56,568 nt of DNA from Bacteroidota bacterium (GCA_030833525.1 JAURGZ010000007.1:1-56568), one strand, 5' to 3'; counted from the first letter of the stretch, positions 7,931 to 15,706 are shown. The notes: generated by a model not told the origin, from the sequence alone. A program made the numbers and translations.

Positions 7931-9658
7931 TTATAAGTGGCTCAAGCGATCCAAGATAGACGCTACATCGTAGCCGTTTTGTTGGCGCAGGGTTGAGATG
8001 GGTCCTTGGCTCACAAAGGCGTCTCCGATGCCAAAATGCAACCATTGGGCTGAAGATTGGCTTTGCAAAGCGCGCAGGCTTTGTCCCCATCCGCCTTGAA
8101 GGGCGCCGTCTTCGACGGTTGCAATCAAAGAAAACCCAGCCAAGTCCTTGGGCATTTCAATCAAGCCCTGTGCCGTGCGTACCCAGGGAAAATGGTACAA
8201 GGCAATGGGAAGATTTTGCTGCTGCAAGGCATGCTGGAGCTCGAAAGAAATGGGGCCGCATGAGCATATGGCCCACTCGCTACCCGGGTGCAAACACAGG
8301 GGTTCAAAAGGATGCGGATGGGGCTCCCAGTCATGGAATTGATCAGCATCGGCTTCTCCTTTGGGGTATCGAATGGCGCTGAGCATGCGCCGCTCCAAGC
8401 TCAAACGCAAGGCTTGCTGCAACTCTTGCGCATTGCCGGGAGTGGCAATGTGCATGTGGGGAACGGGAAGCAACCAGTTCAAATCGAAGGCCCCATGATG
8501 GGTAGGGCCGTCTTCGCCTACCAATCCGGCGCGGTCTATGCACAAGGTAAGCCCAATGTTTTGAAGGGCTACGTCATGCACCCATTGGTCCATGGCCCGT
8601 TGCAGAAACGTCGAGTAAATGTTCAAGACAACCCGATTGCCACCCAAGGCGAGGCCTGCGGCAAAGGTGACCGAATGCTGTTCGGCAATGCCCGTATCGA
8701 AAAAGCGATCGGGGTATTTTTCAAAGGCCGCGGCCATGCCACAGGAACTCGGCATGGCGGGGCTGATTCCAACCAAATCAGAATGACGGGCGGCCTCGTT
8801 CAACAGCATTTTTCCGAATAGATCTTGCCATTTGGATTTTCTCGGGCCTTCCGTGTGGCTGTCTATCTTGACAAATTTGGCGGTGGCGTGCCATCGGGTC
8901 TGTTCCTTTTCGGCTGGTTCGTATCCCTTTCCTTTGACGGTTCGAATGTGAATCAAGCGGTGCCTGTGACCTTGGCTGGGAGAGGCTAGGGCGTTCAAAA
9001 TAGCCTGAACGGAATGTCCATCAATGGGCCCACTGTAATCCAAATGGAACCAGTCGCTCCATTCCCGAATGGCTGAATCTTGTTGAGTCAAGTGTTGGTT
9101 CAAGGCCCCCGTGTTGGGGTCTATGCCCATTTGGTTGTCGTTGAGGATGATCCAAACGGGCTTGGGACACTGCACCAGGTTGTTGAGCGCCTCGTACATC
9201 ATGCCGCCCGTGAATGCACCATCGCCTATAACGGCCACGAATTTCCCTGGACGTTTTAGCAAATGCGCTGAATGGGCCAAGCCCATGATGGCCGACAGAG
9301 CGGTAGAGGAATGGCCTGTTCCAAAATGATCGTAAGGACTTTCGTGAAGCGCCGGGAAGCCTGACAAGCCGCCCCAAGAGCGAATGCTCGGCAATTGATC
9401 TTTGCGGCCACTCAATACCTTGTGCGCATAACTCTGGTGGCCAACATCAAAAACGAGTTTGTCTCGTTCAAAATCCAGATAATGGTGCAAGGCGACGGTG
9501 AGCTCAACCACGCCCAAGTTGGCCGCGAAATGACCCCCATTTTCCAAAATGCTGGAAATGAGAAAGGATCGAAGCTCTTGGCTTAGCCTATCCAGGTCAT
9601 CTAGGGAGAGACTGCGCACGTCTTGGGGGCAGGATATATGCTCTAATAGACCAGCCAT
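7931..9658 (-). CDS. dxs: 1-Deoxy-D-xylulose-5-phosphate synthase
   Basis: A 575-residue thiamine-diphosphate enzyme that makes DXP from pyruvate and glyceraldehyde 3-phosphate, the first step of the MEP isoprenoid pathway. The GHQSYAHKVLSGR segment, the ThDP motif GDGAFTGGMMYEALNN through ILNDNQMGI, and DRAGLVGEDGPTHHGAFDL of the transketolase pyrimidine domain are all present. It is about 45 residues shorter than the E. coli enzyme but has all three domains, so I read it as a trimmed version and not a fragment. The ATG at 9658 sits five bases after a TACCTTTG box. It converges with pabA. Confidence 0.95.
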   Translation of the reverse strand: MAGLLEHISCPQDVRSLSLDDLDRLSQELRSFLISSILENGGHFAANLGVVELTVALHHYLDFERDKLVFDVGHQSYAHKVLSGRKDQLPSIRSWGGLSGFPALHESPYDHFGTGHSSTALSAIMGLAHSAHLLKRPGKFVAVIGDGAFTGGMMYEALNNLVQCPKPVWIILNDNQMGIDPNTGALNQHLTQQDSAIREWSDWFHLDYSGPIDGHSVQAILNALASPSQGHRHRLIHIRTVKGKGYEPAEKEQTRWHATAKFVKIDSHTEGPRKSKWQDLFGKMLLNEAARHSDLVGISPAMPSSCGMAAAFEKYPDRFFDTGIAEQHSVTFAAGLALGGNRVVLNIYSTFLQRAMDQWVHDVALQNIGLTLCIDRAGLVGEDGPTHHGAFDLNWLLPVPHMHIATPGNAQELQQALRLSLERRMLSAIRYPKGEADADQFHDWEPHPHPFEPLCLHPGSEWAICSCGPISFELQHALQQQNLPIALYHFPWVRTAQGLIEMPKDLAGFSLIATVEDGALQGGWGQSLRALQSQSSAQWLHFGIGDAFVSQGPISTLRQQNGYDVASILDRLSHL

Positions 9659-9663
9659 GGGTG

Positions 9664-9671
9664 CAAAGGTA
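9664..9671 (-). promoter_or_regulatory. TACCTTTG box for dxs, leaderless spacing
   Basis: TACCTTTG on the minus strand, five bases before the dxs ATG (9658). The predicted transcription start falls at the start codon or one base before it. Confidence 0.6.
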
Positions 9672-9736
9672 ACGCTAAGGGTTTAAGCCTTGGATGCTTG
9701 CCATTGGTCGAATTATTTATATCATTTTATTGCATT

Positions 9737-9798
9737 AATTAAAATGAGTATTTAATAATTAAAATATGTACTTAATTTTGTGCCAATTAAAATGGCTA
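9737..9798 (+). repeat. Three copies of AATTAAAATrnGTA-like A-tract repeat
   Basis: AATTAAAATGAGTA at 9737-9750, AATTAAAATATGTA at 9757-9770 and AATTAAAATGGCTA at 9785-9798. The first two are 20 bp apart (two helical turns). The third covers the start codon at 9792. The promoter box TAATTTTG lies between copies two and three. They sit in the most A+T-rich stretch I noticed in the window and look like operator sites for an A-tract-binding regulator. Confidence 0.55.
9773..9780 (+). promoter_or_regulatory. TAATTTTG box for the AT-hook protein gene
   Basis: TAATTTTG matches TAnnTTTG and ends 11 bases before the ATG at 9792, giving a leader of about six or seven bases. It lies between two of the three A-tract repeats. 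Confidence 0.6.
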
Positions 9799-10427
9799 AT
9801 ACAGAAAAAAATCAATCAAAAGAAGCGGTTGTAACCCCGAAGCGCCGCGGCAGAAAGCCCGGTTCAAAAAATAAAAAGCCTTCTCAGAAAGGAATTTCTC
9901 CTTTTCAAGTAGCCTTGCAGGCGTTGGAGAAAGACATGGAAAAAATGCAAAAAAACCTTAAATCAGCCTATGCTATGGCTGAAAAGGAATTTTCAAAAAA
10001 ATTGCAAAAAGCCGAGCGTCAATTCCAAAAAGAAGTGACCAAGGCAGAAGCTTCTGTGTTTTTGTGGAAGGCCAAGGCAATGTCTTTCAAGGAAGCGGCC
10101 AAAGAGGCGGGTAAAGGCCGTCGCGGTCGCCCCAGAAAGGCTGTGGTAGAAGCGGCACCTGCTCGTCGTGGCCGTCCTGCCAAAAGCCCTCTGCGTCCAG
10201 GTGCTGGCCGTCGCAAAGCCGGTGAGCCCACTCGCCGAGACATCATTGTGAACTATGTAACGGAATTGGGACAGCCCATCAAATCAGGCGATTTGATCCA
10301 AGCTTTGTTTGAAAAGAGCGGTCAGAAAGACAAGAAGCGCTTTTCTCAAGGCATCTATACCACGTTGACCCAAATTTATAAAACCGGTGCTTTGGTAAAC
10401 AAAGACGGGGTTATTTCAAAGGGATAA
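9792..10427 (+). CDS. AT-hook / coiled-coil / winged-helix DNA-binding protein
   Basis: A very basic 211-residue protein of three parts. The N-terminus has an AT-hook-like RRGRKPG (18-24). Residues 38-90 form a long charged helix, probably a coiled coil that dimerises. Two clear AT-hooks follow, RRGRPRK (110-116) and RRGRPAK (125-131), in a Pro/Ala/Arg linker. The C-terminal 65 residues (TRRDIIVNYVTELGQPIKSG, then a segment ending GVISKG) look like a small winged helix-turn-helix. AT-hooks insert into the minor groove of A/T tracts, so a nucleoid-associated or chromatin-like role is likely. ATG 9792 is preferred over GTG 9780, which lies inside the promoter box. It is flanked by its own repeats and terminator. 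Confidence 0.8.
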   Translation: MANTEKNQSKEAVVTPKRRGRKPGSKNKKPSQKGISPFQVALQALEKDMEKMQKNLKSAYAMAEKEFSKKLQKAERQFQKEVTKAEASVFLWKAKAMSFKEAAKEAGKGRRGRPRKAVVEAAPARRGRPAKSPLRPGAGRRKAGEPTRRDIIVNYVTELGQPIKSGDLIQALFEKSGQKDKKRFSQGIYTTLTQIYKTGALVNKDGVISKG

Positions 10428-10431
10428 GTTG

Positions 10432-11211
10432 TTAAAATCCAGGCCAATAGGCCTCAATGAATCGCAGATTTCCAGAGAGATCTGCGATTTTTTTTGTGCT
10501 ACATCCTATCGTTTTAAATACGGCCTCTGTAGCCTCGGGTAGTTGCTGATTTATTTCTAAAAATAACCACAATTCATGGGGCCGGTTTAGGCACAACTGG
10601 GCCATTTTTTTATAAAATATCAAAGGGTCATTTTCGGCAAAAAGAGCCGTTGAAGGTTCCCAGTCTACCACTCGTGAGTCCAAGGTCTCATCACTCGAGA
10701 TGTAGGGCGGGTTGGAAACCAAAGCTTGTACGCCGCTGGGCCATTCGGTCCACTTCAGAAAGTCACTGCATCGAAGCTCCAATCGCTTTTGCTGCTCAGT
10801 GTTGAGTCTTGCACGGTTGTTTCGGGCATGGGTCAGGGCTGCTTCAGAACAGTCAACCGCCAGCAGTTGCCAGGGTCTTTCTTGCACCAAAGTGAGAGCG
10901 ATGCATCCAGAACCCGTGCCAATATCGAGCCAATGTTGCAAAGCTTGGATTTGGGGGTGCTGGAGAATGTATTCTACCAATTCTTCGGTTTCGGGTCGGG
11001 GAATCAAACAACCAGGACCTACGCGGTATTCATATCGATGAAATGGCGCTGTGCCGAATATGTATTGAATGGGTTCACCCGCGAGAAGGCGCTGCATGCA
11101 ATCTTCCACTTGTTCAGAAGATGCTAGGTGTTGGAACCACAGCCAAAAAGCTTGTATCTCATCTGCTGAAAAATAAGGGATGCAGCGTTGATGAAATTCT
11201 TGGCGTGTCAT
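10432..11211 (-). CDS. prmC: Release factor glutamine N5-methyltransferase
   Basis: A 259-residue enzyme that methylates the glutamine of the GGQ motif in RF1 and RF2, using S-adenosylmethionine. The helical N-terminal domain is followed by LIPRPETEELVEYI (70-82), the SAM-binding LDIGTGSGCIAL (95-106) and the catalytic NPPY at residues 167-170. The ATG at 11211 gives the family length; the longer frame runs into the neighbouring gene. It is the last gene of the minus-strand run that begins at panD. The 3' end (codons about 239-251, KKIADLSGNLRF) also contains a perfect hairpin and T run that works on the other strand for the convergent AT-hook gene. Confidence 0.95.
   Translation of the reverse strand: MTRQEFHQRCIPYFSADEIQAFWLWFQHLASSEQVEDCMQRLLAGEPIQYIFGTAPFHRYEYRVGPGCLIPRPETEELVEYILQHPQIQALQHWLDIGTGSGCIALTLVQERPWQLLAVDCSEAALTHARNNRARLNTEQQKRLELRCSDFLKWTEWPSGVQALVSNPPYISSDETLDSRVVDWEPSTALFAENDPLIFYKKMAQLCLNRPHELWLFLEINQQLPEATEAVFKTIGCSTKKIADLSGNLRFIEAYWPGF
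10460..10495 (+). terminator. Terminator of the AT-hook gene, inside the prmC coding region
   Basis: ATCGCAGAT at 10461-10469 pairs perfectly with ATCTGCGAT at 10480-10488 (9-bp stem, 10-base loop), followed by eight T residues to 10495. It lies 33 bases past the plus-strand stop codon at 10427 and within the last 21 codons of the convergent prmC. Confidence 0.85.
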
Positions 11212-11225
11212 TCCTTCAAAGGTAC

Positions 11226-13334
11226 TCAGTCTATGCGGCTGATGCGCAGGCATTCCCTTTGTTGTTGCGTGGAGTTGCTGGATTCCAATAGCAACAGATA
11301 AGGGCTGAGGCCGGGGAATTGTTCTCTGTACAGGGCGAAGCCCTGGGTCCCGCTGCTGCAATCTTCAGAAAACAGGGTTTTGAGATAGGTGCCTTGTGTA
11401 TTGAACAGGTAGGCCGATAGGGTTGCCGGTTCTGCCAGTGTGAGGTGCAGATAGGCAGAGGGTCGGTCGGTTGAAAGTTCGCGCTGGGTCAAAATCCAGG
11501 TTGGACTTGGTTCGGGAGATGGGTTTCGCAGCATGCCGGGACTCTGGCCTTGCTCTGACCAGCATCGCTGCCAATGGCCGTTGGGGAAGGCCCGTTCTTG
11601 GGAGCATAAGGGGTATCGTAAACTGGGCCAAATCATCGAATCCAGGCGCTGTTGAGCACTGCATGCATAAACCCGCAGATCTTGATGACCACTGGGCCAG
11701 GAATTCCATTCTTGGGTCCAAGTTCCAATGCGGGTTTGAAGATCCCACGCCAGTTGTTGGGGGTTTTCAGCAAGAACCGCAATGGCTTTTGGGCCCAGAG
11801 TGGAAAATAGAGAAGCCAAAGAAAGTATAAGCAAAGGCTCGCCGTCCATGCGGTAAAATTCCAGCCGGTGATGTTGGAGGTTTACAGCCGAATCACCGGG
11901 GTTGTAAAGCTCCAGGAAGCTTTGGCCGGCTCCTTGGGCACCCAGCATGCATTCGCTTAAGCGCAGGGTTGAGCGCTGAGCCAGGGGCCATGTATGGGGC
12001 AGATGATCCAAACTTGACCGATGGTTGCACCAGCTGATGTGAACAGACAAAGTAGAATCGGGGTTCATGAAATAAGGCCATGACAGGAGTTTGTTGGAGG
12101 AGTCGACCAGGGTCCAATTGCCCCAGCTGTGAGGTGGATCCTTGCAGTCTAGCCAAGGTCCCGATTGAACCAAGATGGGTGTGCGGGCATAGATCCAAGT
12201 GGAGTCGATGGGGCAGGGCTCTGACCGGGCCAAGCCCGGGCTTCCACCGGGCAGCTCAGAAGGTTGCCAATTGAATTCTTCTAGGCAGGAAAAGGATTCA
12301 CAGGCTTTCTCAAGCGTATACCCCCAGGAGGAGGAATATGCTCCCCAATGGGCTACCCGATAGCAGCTTTGGGCCAAAAGTTGTCCCTGAGCATCCCGCA
12401 ACCAAAGCGTATCGCCATCTTGATTGAGGTGGGGCATTTTGTCCCACTGTTGAAAGGAAATGCGGGCATCATGGGGTCTGCCCTGTGACAGGCAAATGCG
12501 CTCCCCGGGGGCTAGGATTCTCGATCTCGGTGCCTCCCGGCTATAGTGGGGGTCGCTTAGGGTCCAGCCCATGGTGTTGGCGGCTTTGCCGCCAGTATTC
12601 ACGAGTTCAATGAAGGATGCGCCGCCAAAACTGGGTGCACTGAGTGCGATTTCAGTCAGGGCCATCATGGCGGGATCCCCGGCCTCGGCCCAGCCCCAGT
12701 CTAGCGGCTCGCCTCGGTAAAAGCCCTGCCATTCATGGGAGCCTATGGCCGATTTTCCTGATTGCCCAATGCGCAGTTCTATACTGTCTGATCGCTTCGA
12801 AATCCCTGACCAAGTCAGGGCATCAAGGCGCTGACCCTGCACCCATAATTCGGCCTCGTATCGGTTGAAATTGCGATGAATGAGCAGCACAAATGAGAGG
12901 GATGAGGAGCTAAGGCTATAGGGGCCTTGAGCCAGCAAAGTGTCGCCAGAGTGAACTTGCAGGCATCGACAAACATCACCCAGTTTTAGCTTGATGGTTT
13001 CTTCGCGATTCAACCAAGCTATTTCCAAATAGTTCGTGGAGGAGAAACCGGCTTTCCATCGCCACTCCCATGCCAGGTCTTCACGATGTTCGTGTGGTTC
13101 AGAGTGAAGCGTGCTCCATTGGTGTTTTGCAGAATTCAGGGAATGCGAACGATGCCCATCTGCGCTCCAAATCCAAACCGAATCTTGAGTCTTCCAATGT
13201 GCCGTGTCAGCTAAGGGCATTCGCGCTGGGTCCCATTGCGCGAGCAAAGAGCCTGGGAGAAGTGCGATAAAGGCCCATGCCTTAAGCCCGAAGCTTCCGG
13301 CCCTTCCAGCTAAACGAGATTGGAAGCTGAGCAG
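11226..13334 (-). CDS. Secreted protein with lamin-tail domain
   Basis: A roughly 700-residue exported protein. A lamin-tail-type beta sandwich is visible at GGASFIELVNTGGKAANTMG followed by a WTLSD strand and LAPGERICLS. A second one is near AGQSFLELYNPGDSAVNLQ. The C-terminus (ATLSAYLFNTQGTYLKTLF) resembles the FlgD-type Ig-like end domain of Bacteroidota secreted proteins. The start is uncertain. A signal-peptide-like stretch ending in IALLPGSLLAQ is in frame, but no ATG, GTG or TTG lies just before it. Either CTG at 13334 is used, or a far upstream ATG (13505) overlapping the next gene, or a base is missing in the GGG at about 13285. Function unknown; surface or extracellular binding is likely. 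Confidence 0.75.
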   Translation of the reverse strand: MLSFQSRLAGRAGSFGLKAWAFIALLPGSLLAQWDPARMPLADTAHWKTQDSVWIWSADGHRSHSLNSAKHQWSTLHSEPHEHREDLAWEWRWKAGFSSTNYLEIAWLNREETIKLKLGDVCRCLQVHSGDTLLAQGPYSLSSSSLSFVLLIHRNFNRYEAELWVQGQRLDALTWSGISKRSDSIELRIGQSGKSAIGSHEWQGFYRGEPLDWGWAEAGDPAMMALTEIALSAPSFGGASFIELVNTGGKAANTMGWTLSDPHYSREAPRSRILAPGERICLSQGRPHDARISFQQWDKMPHLNQDGDTLWLRDAQGQLLAQSCYRVAHWGAYSSSWGYTLEKACESFSCLEEFNWQPSELPGGSPGLARSEPCPIDSTWIYARTPILVQSGPWLDCKDPPHSWGNWTLVDSSNKLLSWPYFMNPDSTLSVHISWCNHRSSLDHLPHTWPLAQRSTLRLSECMLGAQGAGQSFLELYNPGDSAVNLQHHRLEFYRMDGEPLLILSLASLFSTLGPKAIAVLAENPQQLAWDLQTRIGTWTQEWNSWPSGHQDLRVYACSAQQRLDSMIWPSLRYPLCSQERAFPNGHWQRCWSEQGQSPGMLRNPSPEPSPTWILTQRELSTDRPSAYLHLTLAEPATLSAYLFNTQGTYLKTLFSEDCSSGTQGFALYREQFPGLSPYLLLLESSNSTQQQRECLRISRID

Positions 13335-13620
13335 CCAATCCCAAAATCGGCAGCCAAAGGGTTTGGAATATGGAAAGGGCCCAGGCCCAAGAACGGGGTA
13401 TGATTTGGCCTGACCGGCGAAGGGCAGGAAGCACCACCCAAAGGTCCACGTTGATTTTATGCACCCAAGCCAAAAGTGCAAGCCCCCCATAAGCAGCTGA
13501 TTCATGGGGTACAAAGAAGCCTGCGCGAATCAGGAATACCCAGGGCAAAGCTGCAAACAGACCCATGAAGAATTGCAGTTCTAGGGTGCTTTTTTCGATC
13601 TGGGCTGTTGTTTTTCGCAT
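13282..13620 (-). CDS. Small membrane protein (unknown)
   Basis: A 112-residue frame with two or three hydrophobic segments: LQFFMGLFAALPWVFLI, a middle GGLALLAWV and a C-terminal LSIFQTLWLPILGLAAQL. It ends in FSWKGRKLRA, like the basic tail after the last membrane helix of some Bacteroidota glycosyltransferases. No catalytic domain is present. It overlaps the upstream 69-residue frame by 40 bases if it starts at 13620; a start at the ATG 13566 (MGLFAALPWV) would remove the overlap and give 94 residues. It lies in the panD-prmC run. It may be a remnant of a larger gene or a genuine small protein. Confidence 0.45.
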   Translation of the reverse strand: MRKTTAQIEKSTLELQFFMGLFAALPWVFLIRAGFFVPHESAAYGGLALLAWVHKINVDLWVVLPALRRSGQIIPRSWAWALSIFQTLWLPILGLAAQLPISFSWKGRKLRA

Positions 13621-13790
13621 CCAGCGCAGTCAGACTTTGAGTTGAGGGTTGTTCGAGATGCTTGCCACCAAATCCAGGTGTAGCCAGCGCAAGCTAGGGT
13701 TCCCAATGCCAGGGCTACGGGAAAATGAAACAGCGACAGGGTGATCAGGCCGAGTATTCCCAAGAGCCCAAACGCAGTTCGTCGATGCAT
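13581..13790 (-). CDS. Small two-helix membrane protein (unknown)
   Basis: A 69-residue protein: MHRRTAF, two hydrophobic segments (LLGILGLITLSLFHF and VALALGTLACAGYTWIWW) and a basic, cysteine-containing tail (KSDCAGCEK). I do not recognise a family. Starting nine bases after the stop of the RfaE2-type gene in the same direction, it is probably in the same transcript. The C-x2-C in the tail could bind a metal, but that is a guess. Confidence 0.4.
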   Translation of the reverse strand: MHRRTAFGLLGILGLITLSLFHFPVALALGTLACAGYTWIWWQASRTTLNSKSDCAGCEKQQPRSKKAP

Positions 13791-13799
13791 GGGTTGGGT

Positions 13800-14303
13800 T
13801 TATTGGTCCAAGCCATGAGCCCGGAGAATTTTCTGTTCAATGGAAGTGGTACTGAAACCCGGTAGCAAGGCTATGGTTTTTACCTTTCCCCCTTGGGAAA
13901 GCACGAAGGGTGCACCGGCAATTTGGTCAATGCTGTAATCGGCGCCCTTGACCAAAACATGGGGATTGATTTCGCGAATCAGGGCTTCTGGGGTGTCCTC
14001 GTCGAACAACACAACGGCGTCTACAAAACCCAAAGAAGCCATGACCTTGGCGCGGCTTTCTTGAGATTGTAGGGGCCGGGCCGGGCTCTTGTCCAATCGC
14101 TGAACCGAGGCGTCTGTATTCAAGCCTACAATGAAGAAATGACCCAATGCTGCGGCTTCATTCAAGTATTGAACATGACCGGCGTGCAAAATGTCGAAAC
14201 AGCCATTGGTGAAGACGATGGTCTTCCCACTCTCTCGCAGGGCCTTTGCCCGTTGAATCGCCGATTCTCGCGGCCAGAGTTTTTGAGCTGTATTCAGTTT
14301 CAT
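13800..14303 (-). CDS. rfaE2: D-glycero-beta-D-manno-heptose 1-phosphate adenylyltransferase (RfaE2/HldE-C type)
   Basis: A 167-residue nucleotidyltransferase with the cytidylyltransferase motif NGCFDILHAGHVQYL and the VKGADYSIDQIAG segment typical of the adenylyltransferase half of HldE. It would make ADP- or a related nucleotide-heptose for the LPS core. The kinase half is not fused and not in the window. The C-terminus (LLPGFSTTSIEQKIL) is also family-like. The start at 14303 overlaps the flippase stop in ATGA. The same fold also activates glycerol 3-phosphate and ethanolamine phosphate, but the GADYSI motif favours heptose. Confidence 0.88.
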   Translation of the reverse strand: MKLNTAQKLWPRESAIQRAKALRESGKTIVFTNGCFDILHAGHVQYLNEAAALGHFFIVGLNTDASVQRLDKSPARPLQSQESRAKVMASLGFVDAVVLFDEDTPEALIREINPHVLVKGADYSIDQIAGAPFVLSQGGKVKTIALLPGFSTTSIEQKILRAHGLDQ

Positions 14304-15295
14304 GCCCTTTGTTTTCGGGATTCCCAAATCCAAGCGCCGTAGCACAGGCTGCCCCCCACAATCAGAACCAGGTTGCTCAACGCTACCGTGAAGATACCAA
14401 AAGTTTCGGCTGTGCCTAATTCCAAGCCGTATACCATGTGCAGGCCGGAGGCGACAACTCCCCAAACTCCAGCCCCCGCTGGGACCGGAACGATGATGCC
14501 AAACGCCGAGAAAACCATGACGGCCAAGGAGGCCGATAGGCTAAAATCAGCCGTTGCGGGAAGGGCCTTGAGCGTGAAATACATGCAGAACCAATACCCC
14601 AGCCAAATGGCATAAGAGCTGGCCATGAAGAGCAGGGGGTTTTTGAGTTTGAATACACTGTTTAATCCGCCGGTGAAACGAGATAAAAAACCAGGACCCG
14701 ATTCGCTGGAGGCTTTTGATTTTTTACGCCAAATCCAGAAAGTTATCGCCGCAGCGCCAGGCAGGGCCAACCAAATAAGGGGCTGCTCGCATGACCAAGC
14801 CCAAGCGCCTCGCAGGGGGCGAAGCAAAAATTCAGATATGGCTTCGTATTCCCAGAAAAAACAGAGAACGGTTAAACTCCCCATCACCAGCATGTCGATG
14901 ATGCGTTCCGTGACCACGGTGCCAATGAGGGTCTCAACCGGTGCTTTTTCACTTTTGGCCGCCATGGCACATCGAGCCACTTCGCCCCCTCTGGAGGTGG
15001 CGACATTGACCAAATACCCGGTCATGACCGCATAAAAGGAACGACGTGTGTTCAAGGTATAGCCGGCGGGTTCGCTGAGCATGTTCCAACGCCAGCCCCG
15101 CAGAAAATGGGCCAAGGACATGGTGATGGCATATAGGGCTATCCAAGACCAAGAAGCCTGTTGAATGGCGGCGCCGGTTTGTTTCCAATCGACGCTGAAA
15201 CCGATGTAGGCAAACAGGCCTAAACTGGCCAGAATCATCAAGATTCGCCCCAGCAAAGCTTTCCAAGACGGGCTATGGGGGCGAGATGGGGTCAT
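14300..15295 (-). CDS. YbhN/UPF0104-type lipid flippase-like membrane protein
   Basis: A 331-residue polytopic membrane protein of the lysylphosphatidylglycerol-synthase transmembrane family (flippase-like). It has the ordered helices of the family: LGRILMILASLGLFAYIGF, SLAHFLRGWRWNML, the SFYAVMTGYLVNVATSRGGE loop with conserved R-GGE, and the C-terminal PVPAGAGVWG segment. Members move or sense lipid-linked substrates; the exact substrate is unknown. Its start at 15295 overlaps the panD stop (ATGA) and its stop overlaps the next ATG, so the three genes are one coupled unit. Next to an LPS heptose enzyme, an envelope role is likely. Confidence 0.88.
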   Translation of the reverse strand: MTPSRPHSPSWKALLGRILMILASLGLFAYIGFSVDWKQTGAAIQQASWSWIALYAITMSLAHFLRGWRWNMLSEPAGYTLNTRRSFYAVMTGYLVNVATSRGGEVARCAMAAKSEKAPVETLIGTVVTERIIDMLVMGSLTVLCFFWEYEAISEFLLRPLRGAWAWSCEQPLIWLALPGAAAITFWIWRKKSKASSESGPGFLSRFTGGLNSVFKLKNPLLFMASSYAIWLGYWFCMYFTLKALPATADFSLSASLAVMVFSAFGIIVPVPAGAGVWGVVASGLHMVYGLELGTAETFGIFTVALSNLVLIVGGSLCYGAWIWESRKQRA

Positions 15296-15642
15296 GAAAT
15301 GGGGCGGTTGTGTCGATCGGGAAAGAGGTTGCAAGGCTGGTGCGTCTTAGCTTCTTCTGGGCTCATGCTGGCGAAAGTCATGATGATCAACTCATCTCCA
15401 ACTTGACCTCGTCTGGCTGCGGCGCCATTTAAGCCAATGATTCCCGTGCCTCGGTCACCCGCGATGATGTAGGTTTCGAACCGTTCACCGTTGTTATTAT
15501 TCACAATCAGGACCTTTTGATTGGGGACCATTCCGGCAGCGTCTACCAAATCCATATCAATGGTAATGCTGCCTGTGTAATTGAGTTCGGTTTGGGTCAA
15601 ACGAACGTTGTGAATTTTGCTTTGAAGGACTTCAATCAGCAT
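15292..15642 (-). CDS. panD: Aspartate 1-decarboxylase
   Basis: A 116-residue pyruvoyl enzyme that makes beta-alanine from aspartate for pantothenate and CoA. The self-processing site Gly24-Ser25 is visible in NYTGSITIDM; Ser25 becomes the pyruvoyl group. The SKIHNV start with Lys9 and the NNNNGERFETY and GLNGAAARRGQVGDE blocks are conserved. The ATG at 15642 sits seven bases after a TACCTTTG box. It heads a minus-strand run of seven genes reaching to prmC. It is divergent from recR, with the two promoter boxes 36 bp apart. Confidence 0.96.
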   Translation of the reverse strand: MLIEVLQSKIHNVRLTQTELNYTGSITIDMDLVDAAGMVPNQKVLIVNNNNGERFETYIIAGDRGTGIIGLNGAAARRGQVGDELIIMTFASMSPEEAKTHQPCNLFPDRHNRPIS

Positions 15643-15649
15643 GCCGAGG

Positions 15650-15657
15650 CAAAGGTA
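15650..15657 (-). promoter_or_regulatory. TACCTTTG box for the panD operon
   Basis: TACCTTTG on the minus strand, seven bases before the panD ATG; the predicted leader is two to three bases. Confidence 0.6.
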
Positions 15658-15693
15658 AATCCAAAAATGCGATTCAGCCTGCCCGTAGATTGC

Positions 15694-15701
15694 TATTTTC
15701 G
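15694..15701 (+). promoter_or_regulatory. TATTTTCG box for the recR operon, leaderless spacing
   Basis: TATTTTCG, the TTCG variant of the -7 element, followed by five bases (CAGGA) and the GTG start codon of recR at 15707. The same variant precedes mtgA and the gene at 42636 at the same distance. Confidence 0.5.
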
Positions 15702-15706
15702 CAGGA

